A DNA stretch of 31,312 nt from Arthrobacter sp. (GCA_025464925.1 JAODMS010000017.1:1-31312), one strand, 5' to 3'; positions 23,193 to 30,955 are shown, counted from the stretch's first letter. Numbers and translations are program-made. Notes: generated by a model not told the origin, from the letters alone.

Positions 23193-24952
23193 TACTGTTC
23201 CTTCTTTGACTCAGACGAGCCGGCTGATGACTGGATGAAGTCTGCTGCGGGATGGTCCGGGGCGGAGTGCTCCGGGCGGGCGGCGTCCACGCCCCAGTGG
23301 CCGGCCAGCAGGGTGCGGATGGCGGCGGACTCGCCGGCCAGCCGGTGGTCTTCGCCGCGTGCCAGGAGGCCGTATTCCACCATGGTGCGGCCGTCGGGGT
23401 GCGTCCCGGTCCGGACCCAGACGCGGCGGCGGTTCACGTACAGCGAGGTCACCAGCCCGGCAACCGCCAGGAGCGCGAAGATCAGCGCATAGAGCTGGCC
23501 GGGGTTGTGGTGGATGTCCACGCCGACGTAGCGCTTCACGCCGTCGAAGCTGATGGAGCCCCTTCCGTCCGGCAGCGTGTAGCTGGCGCCCGGCGCCAGC
23601 GTGATGCCGCCGGCGTCGAGGTTCCGGGCGTTGAGCGGCGTCAGTTTCTTCACGTCCAGCTCAAAGACGTTCTGCGGGGCGCCGTCGTTCAGGCCGAGAT
23701 CGCCGTAGTACGAGTTCAGCGACAGCTGCGGGTTGATCAGCTCGGGATCGCCGCTGAAGGACACGCCTTCCTCGGTGACGAAGGCCGTGGGGAGGAAGAA
23801 GCCGGCAAAGGCGAGCTGCTCGGGCTTGGCGTCCGGGACCTTGATGACCACGGAGGAGTAGTAGTTGTCCCCCTGCAGCTTGGCCACCACGGGACCCTGC
23901 ATGGCGACATTGCCGGCGCCGTCCCGGATGGTCACCACGGGGGCGTAGCCGTTGCCGGTGAGGTACATGCTGGTGCCGCCCAGGGTGAGGGGATCATTGA
24001 CCTTCAGCACCTCCTTCTTGGCGGGCGCGTCCGGGGTCTCCTTAGTGGTCACGTCGGCCTTGAAGTCGATGGGCTGCCCGAACTTCCCCTTCGATTCGCG
24101 GTCGAAGGTGATCTGGAACTTGTCCAGCTGGACGGAGTAGGGCTGGAGCTGGCTGCTCTGGAAGTTGGTGCCCGGGGTGAACTGGTCGTAGCCGACGAGG
24201 GTGTTCACGAAGGAGTCGCCCTCCACCAGGATCCGCTGCCCGCTGTAGCCAAACAGGCCGCCCACGGCCACGGAAACCAGCACACCGATCAGGGAGGTGT
24301 GGAAGAGGAGGTTGCCGACTTCGCGCAGGAAGCCGCGCTCCGCACCCAGGGACGGCCGCGCGCCGTCGCGGTCCCTGACGTCCACGCGGTACCCGCGCTT
24401 CTTCAGCAGCGCGGCGGCGTCGGAAATGGCGCCCGACGCCGCGATCCCGGTGCCCGCGGGAATCACGAGCGTGCCGTACTCCGGCAGCCGGGAGAGCCGT
24501 GCCGGCGTGCGCGGCGGCTGCGAGCGCATCGCCTTGTAGTGGGCGATGGCGCGGGGCACCACGCAGCCGATCAGCGAGATGAACAGCAGGATGTAGATGG
24601 CCGAGAACCACGCGGAGGAGTACACGTCGTAAAGCTGCAGCGAGTCCAGGATCTTGCCGTACTCGGGGTGGTCCTTGATGTACTGCGTGACGGTCGAGGG
24701 GTTGGCGGGGCGCTGCGGAAACAACGATCCGGGAACGGCTGCGACGGCGAGCATCAGCAGCAGGAACAGCGCCGTGCGCATGCTGGTCAGCTGCGTCCAG
24801 GCCCAGCGGAGCATGCCCAGCGGGCCAAGCGACGGCAGGACAGCCTCAGCCTTCGCAGCCGCCACGTCCTTCTGGCCGCCGGCAGTTGTGCCCCCGCCGG
24901 CTTGGGCGCCGGGGGCCGGGTACTTCTTGTCTAGGTTCACTCGCTCGCTCAT
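23192..24952 (-). CDS. resB: Cytochrome c biogenesis protein ResB
   Basis: This 586-residue System II protein works with CcsB to attach haem. A cytosolic N-terminus (MSERVNLDKKYPAP) leads to SMRTALFLLLMLAVAAVPGSLFPQ in TM1. TM2 is IYILLFISLIGCVVPRAI. A third helix, with GNLLFHTSLIGVLVSVAVGG, carries a conserved His. A large extracytoplasmic domain and a final helix, ALIFALLAVAGLVTSLYV, complete the ResB layout. The frame is open to 25015, but the ATG at 24952 overlaps the ccdA stop codon (ATGA) and starts the typical N-terminus. The gene lies between ccdA and ccsB with overlaps on both sides. Confidence 0.94.
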   Translation of the reverse strand: MSERVNLDKKYPAPGAQAGGGTTAGGQKDVAAAKAEAVLPSLGPLGMLRWAWTQLTSMRTALFLLLMLAVAAVPGSLFPQRPANPSTVTQYIKDHPEYGKILDSLQLYDVYSSAWFSAIYILLFISLIGCVVPRAIAHYKAMRSQPPRTPARLSRLPEYGTLVIPAGTGIAASGAISDAAALLKKRGYRVDVRDRDGARPSLGAERGFLREVGNLLFHTSLIGVLVSVAVGGLFGYSGQRILVEGDSFVNTLVGYDQFTPGTNFQSSQLQPYSVQLDKFQITFDRESKGKFGQPIDFKADVTTKETPDAPAKKEVLKVNDPLTLGGTSMYLTGNGYAPVVTIRDGAGNVAMQGPVVAKLQGDNYYSSVVIKVPDAKPEQLAFAGFFLPTAFVTEEGVSFSGDPELINPQLSLNSYYGDLGLNDGAPQNVFELDVKKLTPLNARNLDAGGITLAPGASYTLPDGRGSISFDGVKRYVGVDIHHNPGQLYALIFALLAVAGLVTSLYVNRRRVWVRTGTHPDGRTMVEYGLLARGEDHRLAGESAAIRTLLAGHWGVDAARPEHSAPDHPAADFIQSSAGSSESKKEQ

Positions 24953-25707
24953 CAGATCGGCATTTTCACATCGGTTTGGAACCAGTACTGCAACCCGGAG
25001 ACCCAGTCCCCCCACACGCCGCTGGCCATCAGCAGGCCCAGCACAATCAGGATGCCGCCGCCGGTGCGCTGGATGGCGAGCCGGTGCTTGCGGAAGAAGG
25101 ACATCACGCCGATGCCGCGGCGCAGGGCCAGGGCGATCAGCAGGAAGGGGATGCCCAGTCCCAGGCTATACACGAAAGCCAGGAATGCGCCCTTGGCCGC
25201 CGACGATCCGCCGGAGAGGCTCAGCAGCTGGACCGCGGAATAGGTGGGCCCGATGCACGGCGCCCAGCCCAGGCCGAAAGTGATGCCCAGCAATGGCGCG
25301 CCCCACAATCCGGCCGGCGGCTTCGCATGGATCTTGGCGTCGCGCTGGAGCCAGCCGAAGCCACCCAGAAAGACGACGCCCATAATGATCACCAGGACGC
25401 CCAGCAGCTGGGTGATCCACTTGTTCTGCGAGCCGGTGATCAGGGTTCCCAGCTGGCCGAACGCACCGCCGAGCAGGACGAAAATCAACGAGAAACCCAG
25501 GACGAAGAGCCCGATGCCGGCCAGCATGCGGCCGCGCTTCTGCTTCTGGAGGTCGACGCCGGTCAGCCCCGTGACGTAGCCCAGGTACCCCGGCACGAGC
25601 GGCAGCACGCAGGGCGAGAGGAAGGAGACGAAACCGGCCAGCAGCGCCACGGGCACGGCAAGGAGCAGGGAACCGTTGAGGATGGCTTCGGCGAAGGGGC
25701 TGTTCAC
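24952..25707 (-). CDS. ccdA: Thiol-disulfide transporter CcdA
   Basis: This 251-residue protein with six hydrophobic segments passes electrons from cytoplasmic thioredoxin to extracytoplasmic thiols needed for cytochrome c maturation. Cys33 in SFLSPCVLPLVPGYL and Cys151 in LGWAPCIGPTYSAV are the redox pair of CcdA/DsbD membrane domains. It starts 14 bases after the stop of the TlpA-like gene, and its TGA overlaps the resB start. The likely immediate partner is that TlpA/ResA-like lipoprotein, which would reduce the haem-binding cysteines of apocytochrome c. Confidence 0.94.
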   Translation of the reverse strand: MNSPFAEAILNGSLLLAVPVALLAGFVSFLSPCVLPLVPGYLGYVTGLTGVDLQKQKRGRMLAGIGLFVLGFSLIFVLLGGAFGQLGTLITGSQNKWITQLLGVLVIIMGVVFLGGFGWLQRDAKIHAKPPAGLWGAPLLGITFGLGWAPCIGPTYSAVQLLSLSGGSSAAKGAFLAFVYSLGLGIPFLLIALALRRGIGVMSFFRKHRLAIQRTGGGILIVLGLLMASGVWGDWVSGLQYWFQTDVKMPI

Positions 25708-25721
25708 GGTGAGGACCGCCG

Positions 25722-26342
25722 CTACTCGGCCACGGCGGCGGTAATGAGGGCGCGCAGGGTGCCCTTCTGGATCTCGCCGAGGACGCGGGAAGCGACGCGG
25801 CCCTGCTTGTCCAGCACCAGCGTGGTGGGAACGGCCCCCGGCGGCACCAGGCCCGAGACGGCTAGCAGCACCGCGCCGTCCTTGTCATCGAAGCTCGGGT
25901 AGGTGATGTTGAACGTCTTGTCGAAGGCGTCCGCGGTGGCTTTCTCGTCGCGAAGGTTCACGCCGAAGAACTGCACGCCCTGGCTCTGGAACTCCTGGTG
26001 CAGGGCCTGCAGGGAGGGCGCTTCAACCCGGCACGGAGCACAGGCGGCAAACCAGAAGTTGAGCACGGTGACTTTGCCGAGGAAGTCCGCGGGTGCCACG
26101 GCGGTGCCGTCAAACAGCACTCCGTTGAAGTCGACCGGGGTCTTGCGGTCACCGACGGCGAACTCGGTCACCGAGCCGTCGCCGGCGACATAGTTCTTGT
26201 TGTCCCCGGCCTTGGCCTGCTGGGCCAGCGCATCGTCCTGGGCGCAGCCTGACAGCCCCAGCGCCGCGGCCAGGGCTGCGCCGCCGGCCATCAGGACACT
26301 GCGGCGGGACAGGGGTGCGGACTTTGCCTTGTTTCCGGTCAT
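25722..26342 (-). CDS. TlpA/ResA-family thioredoxin-like lipoprotein
   Basis: A 206-residue membrane-anchored thiol oxidoreductase. The N-terminus has a twin arginine (SRRSVLMAGGAALAAALG) and a lipobox LSGC with Cys33 as the probable lipidated residue. The thioredoxin-like domain contains VLNFWFAACAPCRVEAPS with the redox pair Cys101 and Cys104, and later GAVPTTLVLD with the cis-Pro region. It probably keeps apocytochrome c cysteines reduced, using electrons from CcdA. The frame is open to 26651, but the ATG at 26342, two bases after the stop of the histidine-phosphatase gene, begins the signal sequence. Confidence 0.92.
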   Translation of the reverse strand: MTGNKAKSAPLSRRSVLMAGGAALAAALGLSGCAQDDALAQQAKAGDNKNYVAGDGSVTEFAVGDRKTPVDFNGVLFDGTAVAPADFLGKVTVLNFWFAACAPCRVEAPSLQALHQEFQSQGVQFFGVNLRDEKATADAFDKTFNITYPSFDDKDGAVLLAVSGLVPPGAVPTTLVLDKQGRVASRVLGEIQKGTLRALITAAVAE

Positions 26343-26344
26343 GC

Positions 26345-27010
26345 CTAGGCCCCCGGCGTGCTGGACGCACCGGGCAGCAGTGCGGAAGCGGGCTCGCTGT
26401 AGTCGACGCGCACGAGAGTCCCGGCGCCGTCGAACACGAGGGAGGTGAGCGAAGTGAGCGTGCATTCGCGCTTCCGCGGATCGTGCCATAACGGCTTGCC
26501 TTCGGCGCTGAGCCGGGTGGCCCAGATGGGAAGCTGATGGCTGACGAGGATGGCCTCGGCTCCCTCGCCGCCCAGCTCGATGGCCCGCAGGCGGGCGTCC
26601 TGGACCGCCGAGAGGACCCGGGCAGCCTGCGCCTTGTACGGCTCGCCCCACGACGGACGCAACGGGTTGACCAGCCGGGGCCAGTGCTTCGGCTTGAAGA
26701 TTTCTGCCCGGGTGACGTGTAGCCCCTCGAAGTAGTTGGCGGCCTCGATGATGCGGGCCTCGGTGGTGATCCCGAGGCCGAGAGCCTCAGAGATGGGCAG
26801 GGCGGTCTCCTGGGCACGCGTCAGCGGGGAGGCGGCAAGATGGACGATTTTCGCCCCCTGCGCGGCGCGCTCGCTGAAGTGGTCCGCAAGTATCCGGGCC
26901 ATCTGCTGGCCCAGTTCGGAAAGGTGGAATTCCGGCAGCCTGCCGTACAGGACACCATCGGGGTTGTGGACCTCGCCGTGGCGGAGCAAATGAACAGTGG
27001 CTTGGGGCAT
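26345..27010 (-). CDS. Histidine phosphatase family protein (phosphoglycerate-mutase-like)
   Basis: A 221-residue member of the histidine phosphatase superfamily. The motif LLRHGEV at residues 8-14 carries the phospho-accepting His11. SPLTRAQETALPI supplies the second conserved Arg region, and ILVSHQLPIW supplies the second catalytic His. A TTG at 27040 in frame would add ten residues (MTLPFEKLVY), but family proteins normally begin just before the HLLRHG strand, so the ATG at 27010 is preferred. No good ribosome site is seen at either. The gene heads the cytochrome c maturation operon, a position kept in M. tuberculosis (Rv0525). The substrate is unknown. Confidence 0.85.
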   Translation of the reverse strand: MPQATVHLLRHGEVHNPDGVLYGRLPEFHLSELGQQMARILADHFSERAAQGAKIVHLAASPLTRAQETALPISEALGLGITTEARIIEAANYFEGLHVTRAEIFKPKHWPRLVNPLRPSWGEPYKAQAARVLSAVQDARLRAIELGGEGAEAILVSHQLPIWATRLSAEGKPLWHDPRKRECTLTSLTSLVFDGAGTLVRVDYSEPASALLPGASSTPGA

Positions 27011-27143
27011 GTATACCAGTTTCTCAAAGGGCAGGGTCAATGACGAAATCTTCTACAAAGAGTAGAACTGAAAAGTTTGGCGAAACGTTCCCTGAAGTTG
27101 GAACAAAAGATGCAAATGCATGTAATACTGGATGCAGCAGTTA

Positions 27144-27157
27144 GTTGAGAGTTCAAC
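27144..27157. promoter_or_regulatory. Short palindrome in the yceI upstream region
   Basis: GTTGA-gagt-TCAAC lies 67 bases upstream of the yceI start codon, after an AT-rich stretch with TAATAC (27123-27128). It resembles a MarR-family operator half-site arrangement, but this is a guess. The AT-rich gap 27011-27223 probably holds divergent promoters. Confidence 0.35.
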
Positions 27158-27223
27158 AAAAAGACCTCCGCTGACGATCAGACTGACTTCCGCACGATCC
27201 GACCTGACCCAAGGAGAACCACC

Positions 27224-27772
27224 ATGGCACTTCCCGCAAACGTCACCACCGGCGTCTGGACCCTCGACAACTCGCACAGCGAGATTGCCTTCACGGTGCG
27301 CCACGCCGGCATCAGCAAGGTCCGCGGCCAGTTCAAGGACGCAGAAGCCACCCTGGACCTGGCCGAGGACGTCGCCGACACCAAGGTCAACGCCAGCATC
27401 AAGACCGCAAGCTTCGACTCCGGCGATGTCAACCGTGACGGCCACGTCCGCGGCGAGGACTTCTTCGACGTCGAGAAGTTCCCGGAAATCTCCTTCGTCT
27501 CCAGCACCATCGTCCCCAAGGGTGACGCTTACGAACTCCAGGGCGACCTCACCATCAAGGGCGTTACCCGTCCGGTGGCCCTCGAGACCGAGTTCAACGG
27601 CGTTGCCGTCGATCCGTTCGGCAACACCCGCGCCGGCCTGTCCGCCGAAACCACCATCAGCCGCAAGGACTTCGGCCTGACCTGGAATGCGGTCCTCGAA
27701 GCCGGCGGCGTGCTGGTCAGCGACAAGGTTGCCATCAACCTGGAACTGGCCTTCATCGCTCCCGCAGCCTAG
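27224..27772 (+). CDS. YceI family protein
   Basis: A 182-residue lipocalin-like beta-barrel protein of the YceI family. Motifs in order are TGVWTLDNSHSEIAFTVRH at the N-terminus, KVRGQFKDAEATLDL, NRDGHVRGEDFFDVEKFPEISF and GDLTIKGVTRPVALE. The C-terminal strand SDKVAINLELAFI completes the barrel. No signal peptide is present, so it is probably cytoplasmic. Family members bind polyisoprenoids, so a role in handling quinone side chains is possible near menaquinone genes but unproven. AAGGAG lies eight bases before the ATG. A terminator follows. Confidence 0.93.
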   Translation: MALPANVTTGVWTLDNSHSEIAFTVRHAGISKVRGQFKDAEATLDLAEDVADTKVNASIKTASFDSGDVNRDGHVRGEDFFDVEKFPEISFVSSTIVPKGDAYELQGDLTIKGVTRPVALETEFNGVAVDPFGNTRAGLSAETTISRKDFGLTWNAVLEAGGVLVSDKVAINLELAFIAPAA

Positions 27773-27785
27773 TCACCTGTTGCAA

Positions 27786-27829
27786 GACACCCCGTTCCGT
27801 CTTCCTGATGGAGCGGGGTGTCCTGTTTA
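27786..27829 (+). terminator. Terminator of yceI
   Basis: A 13-bp stem (27786-27798 with 27810-27822, one G-T pair) has an 11-base loop. GACACCCCG pairs with CGGGGTGTC and CTGTTT follows. Confidence 0.8.
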
Positions 27830-28008
27830 AGCGCCGACGAGCTGGTGGCCCGACCGTACGGCCGCGTTTCGGGATCCGGCCGAAGAATACCTCTCTCGAA
27901 TGATCCGCGCAGCCTGAGCCCGCTGTACGGTTGGACTAGACCATGCTGGGGGCAGGGCTAGAGAACCGGTCCCGGTAGCCGACCAGATCGACACGTGAAG
28001 GACCGACC

Positions 28009-28734
28009 ATGAGCATTCCTCCAGTCCCCCCGGCAAACCCCGACGGCCCCGTCCCGGGCGACCAGCCGAACCCGAACTACGGGCAGAACCCGCCGCAGTA
28101 CGGGCAGAACGCCCCGCAATACGGCCAGAACGCGCCACAGTACGGGCAGAACGCGCCACAGTACGGGGAGAACGCCCCGCAATACGGGCAGAACGCTCCC
28201 CAGTACGGGCAGTCCCCCTACGCCCAGTCCCCCTACTCCCAGTACCCTGCGGGCCAGCAGCAGAAGACGGCCGACGGCGTGCCCAAGCTCGTCAACATTG
28301 CCTTCTGGCTGATTGTTGCCTCGGGAGTGGTGTGGCTGCTCTCGCTCCTGCTGTCCATCGGCAGCCTGGACACTCCCGCCATGCGGGACATGTTCGAGGA
28401 GCAGATGGCAGCCAGCGGGGCCAACGTCAGTTTCAACGACATCAAGCCCTTCATTGTGGGGACCATCCTGGTGTTCGCCGTGATCAGCGCCGGCCTTTAC
28501 GCGCTCGTGGCCCTCAACGTCCGCAAGGGCAAGAACTGGGCGCGCATACTCGGCACGGTCTTTGCCGCGCTCTCACTCCTCAGCCTGTTCCCGCTGAGCA
28601 TCGGCACCCTCGCTGTGCTGGCCGGCGTCGCGGGCATCGTGATGCTGTATCTGCCGACGACGTCGCCGTACTTCCGCAAGCAGCAGCCCTTCGCCAATCC
28701 CTACGGTCAGCCCGGGAGCCCGTTCGGGAACTGA
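28009..28734 (+). CDS. Membrane protein with N-terminal YGQNAPQ heptad repeats
   Basis: A 241-residue protein. The N-terminus is Pro-rich. It is followed by six consecutive seven-residue repeats of the form YGQNAPQ (residues 24-65; one is YGQNPPQ, one YGENAPQ), then YGQSPYAQSPYSQYPAG. The C-terminal half has about four hydrophobic helices (around 86-108, 145-168, 178-198 and 200-215) and ends in another Pro/Gln/Gly-rich tail. This resembles actinobacterial proteins with disordered Gln/Pro/Tyr-rich cytoplasmic tails and a small DUF4064-like membrane domain. GAAGGACCGACC precedes the ATG. The function is unknown. Confidence 0.8.
   Translation: MSIPPVPPANPDGPVPGDQPNPNYGQNPPQYGQNAPQYGQNAPQYGQNAPQYGENAPQYGQNAPQYGQSPYAQSPYSQYPAGQQQKTADGVPKLVNIAFWLIVASGVVWLLSLLLSIGSLDTPAMRDMFEEQMAASGANVSFNDIKPFIVGTILVFAVISAGLYALVALNVRKGKNWARILGTVFAALSLLSLFPLSIGTLAVLAGVAGIVMLYLPTTSPYFRKQQPFANPYGQPGSPFGN
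28078..28203 (+). repeat. Six coding 21-bp tandem repeats
   Basis: The six 21-bp units encode the YGQNAPQ heptads. They differ mainly at third positions (TAC GGG CAG / TAC GGC CAG), with one GAG replacing CAG, so the protein repeat is better preserved than the DNA. Confidence 0.9.
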
Positions 28735-28781
28735 TCCGCCGGGCAGCCGCCTATGGGGCGCGGGAGCCAGAGCCGCTGACG

Positions 28782-29489
28782 TCAGTCGGCGTCCTCCGGG
28801 TCCTGCGCCCTTTGTGCGTGATATGCGAGGATCTGGAGCTCTGTTGCCATATCCACTTTGCGCAGGTTGACTCCAGGGGGCACCTGCAGCATCACCGGGG
28901 CGAAACTGAGGATGCTCCGCACGCCGGCCGCCACCACACGGTCACACATTCCCTGCGCTGCGGCTGCGGGGAGCGCCAGGACCACCATGTTTGTCCCTGT
29001 CCGCAACAGGACTGACTCCAGGTCCGCCGCGTCGCTGACCCGCAGCCATCCCACTTCGCTGCGCACAACCATCTGGTCGGCATCGAAGATCGCAAAGATG
29101 TCGAATCCCCGGGATTCAAAACCGCCAGACCGGGCCAAGGCCTTGCCCAGGTTGCCGGCGCCGACAATCGCAACCCGCCCGTCGTGGGTCAGGCCCAAAG
29201 CGGCCGCAATATTCCGGTTGAGGTATTGAACCTCGTAGCCCACGCCACGCGTCCCGTAGGACCCGACGTAGGACAGGTCCTTGCGGAGAGTCGAAGAGCT
29301 GACGCCGGAGGCCTCGGCCAGCGACTCGGACGAAACCCGGTCCACGCCGTCGGCCAGCAGGGTGGTGAGGGCGCGCAGATAGATGGTCAGCCGGGCCACG
29401 GCGGCAGGCGGGATCTGCTTTGCGGCAGTCCCGGCTCCCCCGGGCACAGCCTCGGGGGATGAATCCAGCGAAGTCACTATCTGCTCCAT
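28782..29489 (-). CDS. rex: Redox-sensing transcriptional repressor Rex
   Basis: A 235-residue NADH/NAD+-sensing repressor. The winged-helix domain (about 25-100) contains RLTIYLRALTTLLADGVDRVSS, SSSTLRKDLSYVGSYGTRGVGY and the DNA-recognition arginine and lysine. The Rossmann domain starts at VAIVGAGNLGKAL (110-115), and the C-terminal helix carries the swap region ILAYHAQRAQ. Rex normally shuts off respiratory genes when NADH is low. Genes here for cytochrome c maturation and menaquinone are plausible targets, but I found no clear Rex site. The N-terminal 20 residues are an extension. TAGAGT (29510-29515, minus strand) is a candidate -10 box with a short leader. Confidence 0.93.
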   Translation of the reverse strand: MEQIVTSLDSSPEAVPGGAGTAAKQIPPAAVARLTIYLRALTTLLADGVDRVSSESLAEASGVSSSTLRKDLSYVGSYGTRGVGYEVQYLNRNIAAALGLTHDGRVAIVGAGNLGKALARSGGFESRGFDIFAIFDADQMVVRSEVGWLRVSDAADLESVLLRTGTNMVVLALPAAAAQGMCDRVVAAGVRSILSFAPVMLQVPPGVNLRKVDMATELQILAYHAQRAQDPEDAD

Positions 29490-29550
29490 TGCGTCGCGTT
29501 GTGTTTCCCACTCTAGAGCCCCCGCAGTTCAGCCAACAAAGCAGTCGCGC

Positions 29551-29823
29551 TCAGGACCGCCCGTCGAGCGCCCGTCGCAGGGTCCGCTCAAGGCGGGCTT
29601 CATCGATCGTCCAGAAATCCCGCTGGACACCGTCGACCAGCACCACGGGAATTTCCTCGGCGAAGCGCTCCCGGAGCGCAGGGTCGGAATCAACCGACTG
29701 CTCGCTCCAGTCGATCCCCAGCGCGTCCGTGACCCGCGCGACGGCGGCGCGCGCGGCGGCGCAAAGGTGGCAGTCAGCTTTGGTGATCAGAACGACATCG
29801 GGACGGGGCGCGGGCGAAGGCAT
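29551..29823 (-). CDS. Glutaredoxin-like (DUF836) thiol protein
   Basis: A 90-residue single thioredoxin-fold domain with the redox motif CHLC (Cys18 and Cys21) in VVLITKADCHLCAAAR. The cis-Pro segment EEIPVVLVDG follows. It is shorter than thioredoxins and fits the DUF836/glutaredoxin-like family encoded near rex or hemA in actinobacteria (compare M. tuberculosis Rv0508). The partner is unknown. The ATG follows a TACCGT box by six bases without a ribosome site, so the mRNA is probably leaderless. The rex gene starts 61 bases beyond its stop, on the same strand. Confidence 0.87.
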   Translation of the reverse strand: MPSPAPRPDVVLITKADCHLCAAARAAVARVTDALGIDWSEQSVDSDPALRERFAEEIPVVLVDGVQRDFWTIDEARLERTLRRALDGRS

Positions 29824-29829
29824 GGTTCC

Positions 29830-29835
29830 ACGGTA
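29830..29835 (-). promoter_or_regulatory. -10 box TACCGT for the leaderless glutaredoxin-like transcript
   Basis: On the minus strand TACCGT is followed by GGAACC and the ATG at 29823. Confidence 0.5.
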
Positions 29836-29902
29836 GCCCGGCGCATCGCCGGGCGTCGACGCGGGCCGGATGCGCGGCCACCGGCCCTGCCGCGGCAGGA
29901 AC

Positions 29903-29908
29903 TAGACT
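29903..29908 (+). promoter_or_regulatory. -10 box TAGACT for the leaderless HAD phosphatase transcript
   Basis: TAGACT is followed by CGTGGC and the ATG at 29915. With the box at 29830-29835, this 91-bp gap holds two back-to-back leaderless promoters. Confidence 0.6.
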
Positions 29909-29914
29909 CGTGGC

Positions 29915-30733
29915 ATGCCCGAGGAGAAGTACGTCGCTGTCGCCACGAACCCTGCTGCAGCGCCGCAGCACGGTGAAGCGGCCTTTTTCGACGTCGACAA
30001 CACCCTCATGAAGGGCGCGAGCCTGTTCCATGTGGCACGCAAGATGCACCAGCGCGGAGCGTTCACGATTCCGCAGGCGGCAGGCTTTGCGTGGAAGCAG
30101 CTCATGTTCGTGCTGCGCGGCGAAAACATGGACGACGTGCACGCCGTCCGCGACTCGGCCCTGAACCTGGCGTCCGGATTCACGGTTGAGGACGTCGCTG
30201 CGCTGGGCGAAGAAGTCTACGACGAGATGATCGAATCCCGGATCTGGCCGGGCGCCAAGGCGCTGGCCGAACAGCACCTCAGGGTGGGCCGCAGGGTCTG
30301 GCTTGTGACCGCCACGCCCATCGAGGTGGCCGCTGTGATCGCCAGCCGGCTGGGGCTGACGGGAGCCCTGGGTACCGTCGGCGAGATCCTGGACGGCTCG
30401 TACACCGGACGGCTGGTGGGCGATATCCTGCACGGCCCGGCAAAGGCTGTCGCAGTCAGGGAGATCGCCCGGACGGAGGCTCTGGACCTCAACAATTGCT
30501 GGGCCTACAGCGATTCGCACAACGACATTCCGCTGTTGAGCATGGTCGGGCACCCCGTGGCGATCAACCCCGACTCCCGGCTGCGGCGCCATGCACGGGA
30601 AAACAACTGGCCCGTTTACGACTTCCGGTCCGGGCGGCGGGCCGCCACGCTGGGCCTTAAGGCGGCCACCGTCGGTGGTGCGGTCTACGGGCTGTGGCGG
30701 GGCTTCTCCCGCTTCCGCGGCCCCACCCGCTGA
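29915..30733 (+). CDS. HAD-IB family phosphatase (SerB-like)
   Basis: A 272-residue haloacid-dehalogenase phosphatase. Motif I is FFDVDNTLMKG, with nucleophile Asp26 and acid Asp28. Motif II is WLVTATPIEVA with the Thr. Motif III is YSDSHNDIPLL. The helical cap lies between motifs I and II and contains AWKQLMFVLRGENMDDVH. A hydrophobic stretch near the end (LGLKAATVGGAVYGL) may contact the membrane. It resembles the SerB1/CicA group (M. tuberculosis Rv0505c), members of which act on phosphoserine or lysophospholipids; substrate is not decided here. It ends before a bidirectional terminator. Confidence 0.88.
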   Translation: MPEEKYVAVATNPAAAPQHGEAAFFDVDNTLMKGASLFHVARKMHQRGAFTIPQAAGFAWKQLMFVLRGENMDDVHAVRDSALNLASGFTVEDVAALGEEVYDEMIESRIWPGAKALAEQHLRVGRRVWLVTATPIEVAAVIASRLGLTGALGTVGEILDGSYTGRLVGDILHGPAKAVAVREIARTEALDLNNCWAYSDSHNDIPLLSMVGHPVAINPDSRLRRHARENNWPVYDFRSGRRAATLGLKAATVGGAVYGLWRGFSRFRGPTR

Positions 30734-30799
30734 TCCCTCATAGGGCTTCTGGGTCTGTTCCCAACGGATGGACCGCCGCCGTCGCACTGCGGAAAAGAA

Positions 30800-30838
30800 A
30801 AAAGATGCCCGCGGCCTGGAAGGCAACGGGCATCTTTT
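30800..30838. terminator. Bidirectional terminator between the HAD and bS22 genes
   Basis: A perfect 12-bp stem, AAAAGATGCCCG (30800-30811) with CGGGCATCTTTT (30827-30838), has a 15-base loop. A-rich and T-rich flanks make it work on both strands between convergent genes. Confidence 0.85.
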
Positions 30839-30856
30839 CTGCAGTAAGAAGTGGTA

Positions 30857-30955
30857 CTACTTCTTATTGCGGCGCTGGTGGCGCGTCTTGCGAAGCAACT
30901 TGCGGTGCTTCTTCTTGGCCATACGCTTGCGACGCTTCTTAATAACTGAACCCAC
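30857..30955 (-). CDS. Small ribosomal protein bS22 (AURKAIP1/COX24-like)
   Basis: A 32-residue, strongly basic protein too short for most gene callers. It begins MGSVIKKRRKRM, has AKKKHRKLLRKTRH in the middle and ends RRNKK; more than half of its residues are Lys, Arg or His. This closely matches the mycobacterial 30S protein bS22 (M. tuberculosis Rv0500B) and the AURKAIP1/COX24 C-terminal domain. It binds near the decoding region of the small subunit in mycobacterial ribosome structures. The start is the GTG at 30955, with AAGGA about six bases upstream. It lies between an HTH gene and the HAD phosphatase gene, as in M. tuberculosis. Confidence 0.92.
   Translation of the reverse strand: MGSVIKKRRKRMAKKKHRKLLRKTRHQRRNKK

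Noticed and set aside
22104..23492. 462-codon open frame opposite ccsB and the end of resB
   Set aside because: Its composition is His/Glu/Gly-rich antisense noise, and it spans two well-recognised genes.
27011..27040. TTG start at 27040 for the histidine phosphatase, with TTGACC and TATACA resembling a promoter
   Set aside because: The spacing is 19 bases and the putative -10 touches the ATG at 27010, so neither the promoter nor the longer N-terminus is convincing.
28078..28203. Regular 21-bp repeats that could look like a CRISPR array
   Set aside because: There are no spacers; the units are contiguous and in frame, encoding YGQNAPQ heptads.
29495..29515. Possible Rex box upstream of rex (TTGTG...CAC)
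   Set aside because: The half-sites are five bases apart, whereas the known operator TTGTGAA-N4-TTCACAA needs about eight. The match is partial only.
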